From contig NC_081415.1 of NCBI RefSeq assembly GCF_030272615.1, forward strand, positions 371,981,809-372,045,808: 64,000 nucleotides of DNA, given 5' to 3'. A program made the position numbers and the translations under genes. This stretch comes from Cryptomeria japonica. Its lineage: Eukaryota > Streptophyta > Pinopsida > Cupressales > Cupressaceae. Below are positions 11,064-22,349 of the stretch, piece after piece. Each line of letters opens with the position of its first letter. Within the stretch, counting starts at the first letter, position 1. The notes beneath the pieces are model-generated. The model was not told the DNA's origin, ran no database searches, and worked only from the letters and a program-made list of their open reading frames with translations.

Positions 11064-13857
11064 TAAATGGGGGAGTTGGCCCCTAAATCTGTGCAGTCTA
11101 TTGTTTCATTGCCACCTTCTGCATCAACCCCTCCTCCATCGATTCCGGTCTTGGAGCAGGTTGTGCCTCATGTATCCTCATCATCAGGGATTGAGGCTAA
11201 CCCTGCTCCCTCGAATAGACCTCTACGTCCACCTAGGACCGTGCAACCTCCAATGATGCCTATTGTTCCTACGACTGCACCCAGTGTAGCCAAGGGAAAG
11301 GCACTCATATTGTCAAAGTCCATGACCTGGCCTCCCTTCGAGCTCCCGATCATGGCTGATATTCCTCGACCCTCTCATTATGAAAAAATGAAGCGCTCTT
11401 CTCGTGTCTCTTTGTCATAGCCTGTACAGGAACCCTTTGTTCCTCTGACCAATCCTTAAGTGAAACAAGATCGGGCACTCATTGTTGTGGATGTGGTGCC
11501 TCTCTAGGATGCACCTTCTGTTTCATCGGTTGGGCCTTCTCCTATCATTGACACAATTTCAGAGGCCTCTCCTATGGAACATGATGCTTCTAAATCCTCT
11601 CCATCTTGGGTTGGTGGTGGTCACCTTCGTCAGAATCAACATGCATGTGAGTGTAAACACTTTCAATGGGCTCAAGCTCAAGAGCGCAATGCTTCCTTAC
11701 AGTCTGCTAGTGTGGCTCTGACACCTAGCGCTATTGTTTTGGAGCCTATTCCCTCAGTTGCTCCCATCTCTACACCTATTTTGATCTCGTTCCCTTTTGC
11801 TTCATGGGCTTTTGATCAACCTCCCTCTAAATGAGTGTAGGTTTTCATTGCTCCTTCTTTGGAGCCAACTCTTATCACTTCTTTATCGGACATGCCTCCC
11901 TTGTCCTGGCCCCTTAACAAGTCACATACGCAGGTGGTGCCCAGTGCATCTTTTTTTGCCCTGCCTACTTCACCACCACTCTAGCATCTGAGTTTTCCTG
12001 GGGTCCTTCAGCTTGCTATGGTTGATAGGAGGCTTGACACTCCTAACCTGTGTAAACACAAATTTGAGCAGGGCCCTATTCCAAAGTTCCGACGATGCAA
12101 GTCTTCGCAAGTATGTTCTCCATCCCTTCCTTTGCTTGTCTCAGTGCCTGCTGGTTTGCCTATTTCTATATGCCCTGCCTTCTCCTGAGTTTGTCACTGC
12201 CCCTCTTCCAGAGGCTGACAATCCTGTTCTTGATTCATTTTCTTCAAGCAAGTCACCTGCTTCCTCCACAAAGGCCTGCATGTTCATCTCCTTGGAGGAC
12301 ATACCTGGACCTTGTCTACAATCTTCACACGATTGTTGACCCTTGCCTCCTCCAAGCCTAAAGACGAAGACATCATTGTTGCTTCGTCTCTTGGTGAGGC
12401 ACCTGGTGTAGCCCTTGTGGTAGTCCCTCTTTGAGCTCGCCTCCTTCTTCCTATTACCTAGATTAGGAGGACGAGGCTCTTCTTGAGGATGATGATCTCC
12501 TACAGTACGATCCCCTCCTAAGGGATGATCGTTAGGACTTTTATTTCTCATCTACATCTGCTTGCATGTGTGTGTGATTCTATTCCCCCATGCTTGCTTT
12601 ATCTGTTTGTTCCCTCCAGGAGGACCCAAGTCACTCCGTAGGTACTTGGATACGGGAGGTTGATTGTTTTTATTCATTGTGCTCTCCTGAGGGACCTGAG
12701 TTACTCCGTAGGTTCTCGGATACAGGTGATTTTTCGTCGTGCTTATTCCTCTATTTGTCTACCTCCTTCTATTTGTTGTATATTGCTTTTCGACATTCAG
12801 GAACGATCCAAAGCGTTGGGGGCATACTTTGCCTTCTTCCATGTTGACCCGATTTTTTATTTTCTCTTTATCTTCATGTGATCTTCTTCAGATCCAAGAA
12901 ATTTGGCACTATGACAATACACCCATCTCGCAGTGATACTATATATCTTTTTGAAATTGCTATGGATTCTTATGCCAGACTATCAGATCCCCCTATCCTC
13001 TTCCATTGCATCTTTTGATGTTGTGTATATCTATGTGCCACTTTCTCTTGGTGGGATTCCACGGAAACATCTTGTTATGTTGACATACCACAACTGCTCT
13101 TCTCCTTAGAATGACATGCCTTTCATGCCTATCATTCTAAGGGGGGGCCATCATATATGCACTTATCTTTTTAGCTTTGGCATTTATCCTTTCAACTTTT
13201 GCATCGGTGTCTTTTATCAATTGTTTTCCTTGTTCACCTAGGTGGGGGCCAAAACACTTGATCTTTTTTTTTTTCCAAGATCGCCTACATGGGGGCCAAA
13301 CCATTCTTAAGTACCTTTTTAGGGGCCAATCTACTACTTACCAAATTTATCTTCCCTATCGCATGGCTATCTAGCGCGTCACTACCCATTCTAGCAAATC
13401 TATCTTTATCTTTCCTATTGCATGGCTATCTAGCATGTTGCTATCCATGCCGGAAAAAAATTATCTTTATATGCCCTATCATATGGTTATCCATACCGAC
13501 ATATCACGTTGTATCATATGGCTATCTACCATAATGCATCTTGCTACCCATACTGGCATATCTTATACCAATGACGACCACTTATCTCGTATCTTTCCAT
13601 AACCAGGGGCTTTCCTCCAAGGCGAGGTTTGTTTCTGTTATGTTATCTTATCCTTTCCTTTACCTTACCATCCATCATGCTAGTCTGCAGCTAGCGTGTT
13701 TGCGATGTACCAAGTACCAATATTTATTCTAAATCTTAGCATCATCTCACTGGGGGAAACCTCGTCTGGTCAACGAAAATCTGCCTCCCTATCGCAACTT
13801 TTCTTTCTCTGTATCTTCCTCTACTTTAGCTTCGCATACCTCGGCAAAGGCAAGCTC
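11064..13857 (+). other. Element A distal internal region
   Basis: Continuation of element A after element B. No gag, protease, polymerase or integrase motif was found in any frame. Pro/Ser-rich stretches near 11070-12000 may be decayed spacer coding. Degenerate direct repeats occur: two copies of a 'CACTCCGTAGGT'-type phrase (about 12630 and 12700), and several copies of a 'GCATGGCTATCTA' phrase between about 13355 and 13540. Confidence 0.5.
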
Positions 13858-13875
13858 GCTAAAGTGAGGGTAAAA

Positions 13876-14985
13876 TGTAATATCAATAATATTATCCCTT
13901 GTAATTAATGTGACAAATAACGATTTTCTTCCATGTCATCGGAGGTCAAGATCCACCATTATGTCCTTTTGTCCACTCAAACCATCCATGTCAACTCTCG
14001 CTGAAGCATTACCAACTCTGCCAACCTATCACCTTCAGGGACACAGGCGTGGCATGAAGATGTCCACGCAACGCGCTAGCATCTCGTAAATATTCAACAA
14101 TCCACAGGTGGTTGTTTGAGCATTACATCTACGCCCGAAAGGAATCGTAACACCTCTGCATGCGCCCACCAACATTTGAATTCCTTCCTTGGCTTTTATC
14201 TTTCACTTTGGAGGCACTTTGAAGGGATTCTTTGGCAAGTTTGGAAATCTTCTTGCAGGTTAAGTTCTTGGAGACCACCTTGGACAACATTCCATCAACA
14301 CCACCATTGTTGCAACACCTCAAGCACACTACACCAGCATTTCCAATAATTGTTCATAAAAGGGGAGCTCCTTAATCTCTTTCTTTCATTTTCCAATACC
14401 TTTTTATTAATATTTTGTTGCATCCTTTCAATTATCTTTATCATATTATTATTCCCATGGCTATTCTTGTGGCATCTTGGGTTGTTCGTGGAGGTAGAAA
14501 CACCAAAATGGGGGTCTGACTTAGGCAGGCTCCAAAACACAACCCCAACATTTTTACTTTTTGCTTGTGTGTAGGTTCACGGAGGTGAGAGAATCATCAT
14601 TCAATAAGAGGCTTCAATCATGGATCGATTGTGAGTGTTTTCATCCTTCTCCCTTCCCTTTGTTTTATTTCAGTCGTTTGGCATCTCGCAACTTTTAGTT
14701 TAGTTTATTCACTTTCTGTGTTTCATTACATTATTCTCGTATTCGAAACTTTGTACTTTGTCTGTATAGGATGACAGAGCGCCGCGTTGGTGTCCCAGCT
14801 CCGCACACTCATCCTCAGGATAGAGGCTTGACAAAGCCGTCCATGAGTCTCGAATCATGGATAATTGTCTTGGTTTGTTATTTTATCTCCTGGCTCATCT
14901 CAATGCCAGTTTGCAGAGGTAATCGAAAGGACAATTTGTTCTAAAGGATGCATCATCCTTTAGGTGGAAAATTCCCTCCATTACA
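13876..14985 (+). repeat. Element A, 3' LTR
   Basis: Starts TGTAATATC right after a purine tract (13858-13875) and ends TTACA at 14985. Its last 466 bp match 1-468 at about 86% by hand count. About 1110 bp long. Confidence 0.85.
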
Positions 14986-15498
14986 TTTACAAGTAGGAGA
15001 CAAAGATCTCAGCACCTTAGCAATAATTTCATCTTCTTCAAGGGTTCCACCGACACATCTGATGCATAGGACAAGATCATTCACCTTAGCCATAAAGGTA
15101 TTTATGTTCTCATATTCTCCCATCTTCAACATCTCATATTTTCCTTTCAAGCTCCGCAACTTAGCAACTTTCACTTGTTTGTCTCCTTCATATAGGGTCT
15201 CAAGCTTCTCCCAGATCTCATGTGCAGTCTGAAGTCCCATTACATTTGTCATCTCTGAATCAGTCAGGGCACTCAACAATGCTTCCTTCACTCTAATGTT
15301 ATGTTCAGCTTCCTTGATCTCATCAATAGTAACTAGTGCCTTCAAAGGAGCAGAATAGACATTCTTTGTAATCTTCTAGTAATCTTCTCCAAGGCATCTC
15401 AAGTGCACTTACATCTGGTTCTTCCATATAGCATAGTTACTTCCATCAAATCTTGGACTCGCCTTCTTAAAGATAACACCTCCAGTTCCAGTTGCCAT
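14986..15498 (-). pseudogene. Element G copia gag relic (UBN2-type)
   Basis: The N-terminus begins MATGTGGVIFKK, with 'FDGSNYAIWKN' further on. The body has 'KEALLSALTDSEMTNVM', 'AHEIWEKLETLYEGD' and 'LKGKYEMLKM', the hallmark of the copia gag (UBN2/DUF4219) family. It ends abruptly at the insertion point of element A. Broken fossil. Confidence 0.85.
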
Positions 15499-15534
15499 CC
15501 CGAATCTCCCCAAGAGGTTAAGCTTCTTCCAGAG

Positions 15535-15552
15535 GATCTATCTCTGATACCA
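15535..15552 (-). other. Element G primer binding site (tRNA-Met type)
   Basis: On the minus strand TGGTATCAGAGATAGATC lies two bases after the LTR end. TGGTATCAGAGC-type sites complementary to initiator tRNA-Met are standard for plant copia elements. Confidence 0.8.
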
Positions 15553-15554
15553 AT

Positions 15555-16860
15555 TGTTAGCAATAATAATGAAGGAAAACTAAGAGGGGGGGTGAACCAA
15601 TTTTCACCAGATCTACAAACTTAATCACAAATACAGATTTGATAAAATGCGACAATAAAAAAGATAAGAAAATTGATAACACAAGTCACAACACCAAGAT
15701 TTTGACATGGAAAACCCGGTTAAGGGAAAAACCGCGGTGGGAACCTACCCACAATATGATGATACTCTGCAGTTGTATGTGTAAATATTACAATGGGGAA
15801 TGCACATGCATTCAAGCACACTGCCTAGAGCTCACTACTCAAAAGATAATGACCCGAAAGGATACAACCTTCAAGGAAGTCTCATTGACTTACAACAAGA
15901 TTTAGACTACAATCTGGAAGGAATGAACTGCAATAATAGCATCTCCAAATGTCAGATGAAAGATCTGGTTAAGCACAATTGTCTGTTCTGCAACACCAAT
16001 CTTTTCTCAATACAACACACTGAAAGATGAATCCTTGTTCGCACATACACCACTCTCTAATAAGGCAGACACAACCCTTTATACATAAATTATATGACAA
16101 TATCACCTATTTATACAATTCATCAACCTTGACAACAAGGTTGGCTAAACCCTCAACTCACAATTACAAAATTGCATCACACGATACAAGGATCAACCAC
16201 CAGACTAGTATAATGATATACATGACATAACAATGACCTGATTCAAATTTTCAAATGCTCATCTCCACCGGTAATCACGCCAAGATCAATCGCAACACGC
16301 TACACCACCAGAAATACCGCATAACATGAAGAACATCAATGGATCAGCAAAGAACCAACAACTTGCACAACAATCAATGCGGATCACTAGCAAGCACGTT
16401 AGAATCATCAGTAACAGTTGCACCAACACCACTTATCAAATCTTCATTTGTCAATGTCTGAAACTCTAGAACACTTAAACATCAGCAACTATCACGAAGA
16501 AAGATAACTTGCGGAGCACCAAATCACAAACCATCTAAAAATTAAGATACACAAGACCATCCCAAACAATCTCCCAAAGACTCAGCTCAAGATCTGATCA
16601 CACCGAAATATACCAGAGGAAATACTAAACTCTGCAAAGCAATGATCAGAAAAACAAACTACAAACCAGACCATATGGTATGATCAATTAAGCATCCCGG
16701 ATCACCAAAACTAATATAGAAGAATATAATGATACTAGAAATACTACATACACCAAACCAAAATCCCAATAAACCAATCTGCAAGTACCAAAGCAATAAA
16801 TCACAGGAATATGTTGACATCAATGACAACAACATATCCTAGTAGCAACAATGTCCAACA
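15555..16860 (-). repeat. Element G, LTR
   Basis: On the minus strand it runs TGTTGGACATTG...CTAACA, 1306 bp, with proper TG/CA ends. The flank GCAAT (16861-16865) is the candidate target duplication; its partner lies outside the window. Confidence 0.75.
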
Positions 16861-16865
16861 GCAAT

Positions 16866-17436
16866 CTCCTCTTCTCTATTACAAAAGATTATGCTTGAAA
16901 AAAGAGAATACATTGCTCAACCCTTTTTCAGAACTGAAAACTAAAACCTTTCTCGTAGTCGATTCTCACTCTTGCATCAAATTGCAATGGGGGTTCAGAG
17001 AAAATCCTCCCCTTCATTTGTTAATTCCATATCTAAAGAGTTTCTTCAACTCCGTCTGTCAGTTACACTAACTGATTCTTTTTTAAAGAATTGATTATCG
17101 AGAATAATAAATGCCTTTCCAAAACCTCGTGGGAGTAATATTTAATAAATTAAAAACTTATCAATGAGGATCTTATAATAATGCATACTAATATATGACT
17201 TTGGCAGATATTTGATTCCCATGAATCATTTTTTGATTTGTCTTATTACTTTTTTCACAATTGCATCTAAGATTCCTTTCATCGCCTGTGTTTCCTTACT
17301 CCTCTACCTAACTGTGTTGGATTACTTTAGCATTTATGTTGCCTAGGCCTTCATGAAGGGATTGTTTGATATAGTTGACATTTATGAGTCCTGAATTTTT
17401 GCTTCTCATCTTCTTTTTATTTTATCAGGATGATAC
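16866..17436. other. Unique-looking DNA right of element G
   Basis: No transposon signature, RNA gene or convincing exon. Near 17431 a T-rich tract followed by CAG precedes a short open stretch (GATGATACC... to a TAA at about 17488) that resembles a terminal exon. See the duplicated-block feature and findings. Confidence 0.3.
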
Positions 17437-17857
17437 CAGCCAACTCTTAGATTTGGGGTTTAATAAGGAATCCATCACTCAATTCGAATAAATTGTTAAT
17501 TTAATAGCCAAAGGCTATTATCAAATGTCCGTCTCCCAGGTTTCATAATTATGAGAAACTACAGTTTAGATTCTTTATTAGCATATTCTCTGTTGCTATA
17601 GAGGACTAGTATCTTTGCTACGGTCATTGTATGAATAGGATTGGATACGTTTGTTCATTCCATAATTGCTTTAAAAATTGCCGCATATACATATATACAT
17701 ATATACATATATATAGGTTTCATACTTATGAGAAACTACAATTTAGATTCTTTATTAGCATATTCTATGTTGCTATAGAGGACTATTATCTTTGCTACGA
17801 TCATTGTATGAATAGGATTGGATACATTTGTTCATTCCATAATTGCTTTAAAAATTG

Positions 17858-17947
<90 letters not shown>

Positions 17948-18164
17948 ATATATATACCAGCCAACTCTTAGATCTGGGGTTTAATAAGGAAGCCATCACT
18001 CAATTTGAATAAATTGTTAATTTAATAGCCATAGGCTGTTATCGAATGTTTGTCTCCCAAGTTTCATACTTATGAGAAACTAAGTTTAGATTCTTTATTA
18101 GCACATTCTTTGTTGCTATAGAGGACTATTATCTTTACTACGATCATTGTATGAATAGGATTGG

Positions 18165-18168
<4 letters not shown>
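17437..18168 (+). repeat. Duplicated blocks P (two copies) and Q (three copies)
   Basis: Block P (starts 'CCAGCCAACTCTTAG') occurs at about 17438-17540 and 17958-18060. Block Q (starts 'GTTTCATA' with 'AGAAACTA' and ends 'GAATAGGATTGGATA') occurs at about 17539, 17716 and 18060. Each Q copy is followed by a different dinucleotide tract: mixed ATAC, (CA)26 then (TG)16, and (AT)n. Copies differ by only a few bases, so the duplications look recent. Confidence 0.8.
17861..17946. repeat. (CA)26-(TG)16 microsatellite palindrome
   Basis: A perfect CA run (17861-17912) is followed two bases later by a TG run. The tract is self-complementary and could fold into a long hairpin or Z-form DNA. Confidence 0.95.
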
Positions 18169-18221
<53 letters not shown>

Positions 18222-18615
18222 ATATATGTATATATATGTATGTATATATATTTATATACATATACATATATATATATATACACATATACATATACATATA
18301 TGTGTGTGTATGTATATATACACATACATATACATATACATATGTATATAAATATATATACGTATGCATATATATGTGTATATACAAACACACACACAAA
18401 CATACATACATACATATACATATAGAAATGCTGTCACCCCAAGTTCTCCCGCCACCCACCCCACATACATATATCTGTGTGTGTGTGCATACATATATAT
18501 GTATATATATACATATATATACATATGCATGCATGCATGTATGTATGTATGTATGCATGTATATGTGTGTGTATATATATATATGCGCACACACATACAT
18601 ACATATACATATGTT
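18169..18615. repeat. AT/ATGT/ACAT compound microsatellite
   Basis: Starts with about 25 AT units (18168-18218), then imperfect TATATG/TACATA tracts, broken by a short unique stretch at about 18427-18470 ('CTGTCACCCC'). All open frames here (runs of Tyr/Ile/His/Val) are artefacts. Confidence 0.95.
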
Positions 18616-19509
18616 GTCGCCTCAAATCCATTTTTTTTTGTTGATGTCACTGGAGCAATTTATGAGCTGAGTGCCAAATACACAGGGTGCCATTTAGCTT
18701 TGGATGAAAACAGTTAACTGCTTTCGCTTGAAAGTTTCTAAAGCTTTTTCAGTAGATGAATTTTGTGCACCCATGTAATCATGCATTTTACAAGACCATT
18801 TTCTTTTCAGGCAACATGTTAAACAGTTTGCATACGCTCCCTAATCTCTACATCTATCTCTTGAGACCACATCTGTTATTGGCATTCAATAGAAGAGTTC
18901 ATGTGGTATGTATCTGCTTCTTTAATCATTACAAGTCGTGATGTCTATGCTTCCACAGTTGGCATAATATTTAATAAAAAACCTCTTTGGATGCCAGGAC
19001 TGAACATATTGTGTTGCCAAACGGACTACCTTTGTTATCGGTGAGTCGCACGATTCTCGAACTTTTGAACCTCAATTTCGTTTGGTTCTAAAGTACAAAA
19101 AAAGTGCCAATGCTTTGACATTATATGGGATTTCAAAACCTTTCAAAACTACCCCATAAGATGCTAGTCGGATCTGTGATTGATTTTGTAACCATCGAAC
19201 TAGATCGGGAAATTGGGTGGTTCATCAACCGCTTGAAAACCCGACTATGAAATCTTTTAAAACATTTCGACAATACCATTTGATACATAATCTTTCGATC
19301 ATTACATTCTGTCAGATAATTCAACAACCCAATGTAGAGTATGTTCACTTTACGTAGGAAAGGTTCTCAATTATACATACAGTGATCTTGTCGTGTTCTA
19401 GAGAATTCCTTGTGGAAGCACACACTTCCGAGCAAAAAGGAACAAATACTTGCACAGTGCCTCGGGTAACTATGTTTGCTTCCTTTTATCATTGGTTTTT
19501 GATATGTCA
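18616..19509. other. Unique-looking DNA between microsatellites, possible exon-like scraps
   Basis: No transposon domain. Two splice-flanked open stretches were noticed. One is 18812-18904, after TTTTCTTTTCAG and before GTATGT. The other is about 18998-19043, after a CAG and before GTGAGT. Their reading phases are not compatible with each other, so no gene is called. Confidence 0.3.
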
Positions 19510-19712
19510 CACTATATATGTATATGTATATGTATATATATATATGTATGTATAAGTATGTATGTATGTATGTATGTATATATGTGTATATGTATTGTAT
19601 ATATATGTGTATGTATATGTACATATATACATGTATACATATACATGTATATATTTACATATATATATACATGTATATGTGTGTGTGTATATACGCACAT
19701 GTGTGTGTGTCA
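19510..19712. repeat. TATG/TATA/TGTG compound microsatellite
   Basis: Imperfect TATATG, (TATG)n near 19556-19580 and TGTGTG near 19680-19712. Open frames here are artefacts. Confidence 0.95.
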
Positions 19713-20142
19713 CATAAATTAATAAAATAATATTAAATGCATTTAATACATTTTAAATAATTAGTTCTAAAAGAACCCGTGCAGTTTCTCAGACTTCACG
19801 TTGGTTCGTGTTGTAATGTGTGAATATGGTTGATAGTTAAAGGAACTTTATTTTTTGAAATAAGGGGTCTTTCAGGGTCGTTGTTTCTAACGATGTGAGA
19901 TGTGCTAGCAAGTTCAAATTTATCTATTTGTTCCATATTCAAGATTTTAAGATATTAAAATAAAATATTGAGGGATAATTTAAATGAATTTGAAAAATAA
20001 AGTTAACAAAACTAAACGACCTGGTTTAATATATTATTTGAATACTTGATATATTGAATGTATTTGACAAACCTAAACTATCTAGTTTAATATAGGATTC
20101 AAAATAGGGAAATAATTATTTCTTTTCTTTTTTTTATTGTTT

Positions 20143-20506
20143 GGCTTGATGGTGAAATGGTAGACACACGAGACCAAAACAGTCTCGTCTCAGTAGACAT
20201 GCACCACAAAATGACCCTTATACCCTGCATACCCCACGTATCTCACATGTGCTTGCTAAAAGAACAACACAAACGTGCTGATACACAGAGCGGTAGTACC
20301 TCTGTCCACCTTATAGACACGTAGATCTCCTTACCTACTCAACGAGGATGGAATAGGTCTATATTATTCCCCCAAGCAGAGAGGTATATTGCCCGCCATG
20401 CGGGCCAACAAGAGCAGACATGCTCTATAAAAGGCATACAACATGCATGAGGTAACACCTAACACATGTGACTGTTGAGTGTGGAGGTTCAAGTCCTCCT
20501 CAAGGC
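20143..20506 (+). pseudogene. Split relic of a trnL(CAA)-like tRNA gene
   Basis: 20143-20188 reads as the 5' half of an organelle-type tRNA-Leu(CAA): acceptor strand, 'TGGTGAAATGGTAGACAC' and an anticodon stem ACGAGAC/GTCTCGT around a CAAAAC loop. 20477-20506 reads as the matching 3' half: 'GTGGAGGTTCAAGTCCTC' T arm and acceptor strand TCAAGGC. Between them, where the variable arm should be, lie about 290 bp of unrelated DNA. Comparison to plastid trnL-CAA is from memory. A functional product is unlikely. Confidence 0.6.
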
Positions 20507-20508
20507 GT

Positions 20509-20548
<40 letters not shown>

Positions 20549-20549
20549 G

Positions 20550-20589
<40 letters not shown>

Positions 20590-20858
20590 CATATGTATGT
20601 AAATATATATATATATGTATGTATATATGTCTATATGTATATATATGTATATTTATATGTATATGTGCACGTATATATATACATATATATTTATATATAT
20701 GCATGTATATATATATGTATGTATATGTATATGTATATATGGGTGTGTGTGTGTGTATATATATATACACACACACACATAGACACACACACATGTACAC
20801 ACACACACACATACATACATACATATACATATATATGTATACGTATACGTATACGTAT

Positions 20859-20946
<88 letters not shown>
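20509..20946. repeat. Compound microsatellite ending in (AG)27
   Basis: (CA)16 at 20509-20540, long TATATG/TATGTA tracts, TG/CA blocks at about 20742-20812, TACA blocks, then a pure (AG)27 run at 20893-20946. It abuts the 3' half of the trnL relic. Confidence 0.95.
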
Positions 20947-20949
<3 letters not shown>

Positions 20950-21420
20950 TTGTTGAATTACATGGACATTGTTAGATTGTAGGGCTACTTAATTTGAGAG
21001 GTTTTGCTGAAAATGAATGATTAATAAGGTGTGAAGCTATTAATCTCTTGCCGACATCTAATAAAATTTTAAAATTTTACAAATACATTGCATTTGCTCT
21101 CAAACTACTAGAAACATTAGATGTCCCACATGTTATTCCAACATTGTCAATTCCAAGTTTTAGATCTCCCCATCATAAGAAAATCATGCATCTACTCTGT
21201 CCATCAATGTCTACTTCCTTTTCGTATTAATTGGATGTATTTCATCACCTTAGAATAAAACATCTTAGTATTATATGTAATGGGTACATCTAAGAGGTAT
21301 TAAAGGTAAATTATTGAGTACTTAAAGCAAATGATGTGTTGGAATGGTCATAGCTCCCCATGAACACACATCATGTTTTAATTGTTGACAAAAAAGGCAA
21401 TTAAAAGTCAATCTCTTCTA
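20947..21420. other. Unique-looking AT-rich DNA
   Basis: No open frame, RNA gene or repeat supported here. Confidence 0.4.
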
Positions 21421-22256
21421 TTTTTTATTAAAGCAAAAACAGGTTTTGAAGGGACCCAAAACCCTTTACAAAAGGAGATTAGTTTGGACTTAGCAAGACA
21501 TTAAGCCAAAACAAACCACAACAACAAAACAACCCCATAGAAAACATTTTCAATAATACAATGATGGGGCAGAGACAAAGCCAATCAGGGAATAAAACTC
21601 CCAAAAACAAAGACATGGGTTTTAACAGAAGGCTCCCCAAACCTGAAACAAAACCAGAGAAAGACTAGAAAAAATCCAACCATGGCTCCTCCAAACTAAA
21701 ACCATCAAGATTCACACTTAGCACTACTCTTGTGGGAGCAGAGAGTCATATCAAAAGAGGGTTTTGAAAGCTTAGCTTTCCTACCCTTAATAGCAATCCA
21801 AACCTCCTCCACCTGTGCTGCCTTGTTATGCCAAGCCAACAGAAATCCACCATCAATCTAAGAAAGAGAACTAGCAGAAAGAGCATTCACCATATCAGGG
21901 GAATCAACAACATTCCTCCCTACATTAGAAGAGCCACTGAGATTGATAGTCGGAACGTTGTCACAAGACACATCAACCTGAGGTCCAATCCCTCTTGCAT
22001 TTGGGGAATCACCATGTACAACCTGCTTAGCATCAACGTTCCCTCCCTTTGAGACATCTAAAGAAGATGTCGCATCAACTTTCCCACCATTTGTGGTCTC
22101 CGGTGAGGAAGCCGCAACAACCCGTGAATCCAACGCAACCACCTGAGAAAAACTCCTAGGTTGCTCAATTTTTTTCTCAACCGTATAGTGTTGTTCAGAA
22201 GCCCCTTTTCACCACGAAGCTGGCATAAGTAAATCTCTTTTGTTGACATCTTCCTC
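21420..22256 (-). mobile_element. LINE fragment (3' end plus part of an ORF)
   Basis: On the minus strand the right-hand part encodes 'VEEVWIAIKGRKAKLSKPSFDMTL', which recalls the C-terminus of plant LINE ORFs. It then runs into a 3' UTR ending 'GGGTTTTGGGTCCCTTCAAAACC' and an A-rich tail. The same 3' terminal phrase ends the full-length LINE at about 28320-28360. ORF2 is absent, so the copy is truncated or internally deleted; one TAG stop precedes IDGGF. No target duplication was established. Confidence 0.65.
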
Positions 22257-22349
22257 ACTCTATAAATAATATAGATACAATAAAATAATTATCATAAAAA
22301 TTAAAATTTATTAGTATTATATTATGTAATAAATTACATATGTTTTAAA

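Larger units (their letters stand above)
1..14985 (+). mobile_element. Element A: Ty3/gypsy LTR retrotransposon, gag-protease only, interrupted by element B
   Basis: Positions 1-468 match 14520-14985, so these are the two LTRs; the left one is cut by the window edge. A tRNA-type primer site follows the left LTR and a purine tract precedes the right LTR. Between them lie a relic of gag and a protease-like domain (about 1.1-3.07 kb), then noncoding DNA from 11064. The body is split by element B at 3189-11058. No reverse transcriptase or integrase was recognised, so this looks like a non-autonomous gag-bearing element. By hand count the LTRs differ at about 65 of 465 positions (about 14%), which makes it clearly older than B. 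It is a fossil with many breaks. It lies inside a minus-strand copia element whose remainder is visible from 14986. Confidence 0.85.
14986..16860 (-). mobile_element. Element G: Ty1/copia retrotransposon, 5' part (gag, primer site, LTR), minus strand
   Basis: Reading leftward on the minus strand: LTR (16860 to 15555), tRNA-Met primer site, then gag, which is cut where element A entered it. The rest of the element must lie left of the window if it survives. This is the oldest layer of the left nest. Fossil with at least a few breaks. Confidence 0.85.

Noticed and set aside
18116-18717. Long open frames on both strands rich in Tyr, Ile, His and Val
   Set aside because: They are read-throughs of TA/TG/CA microsatellites, occur in several frames at once and have no domain. 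The same holds for 19367-19730 and 20475-20982.
18812-19043. Two splice-flanked exon-like stretches (18812-18904 and about 18998-19043)
   Set aside because: Acceptor and donor sites look good individually, but the reading phases do not fit together and no protein family was recognised.
20143-20506. Functional tRNA-Leu gene with an intron
   Set aside because: The interruption is at the variable arm, not in the anticodon loop where nuclear tRNA introns lie, and the acceptor stem has a mismatch.
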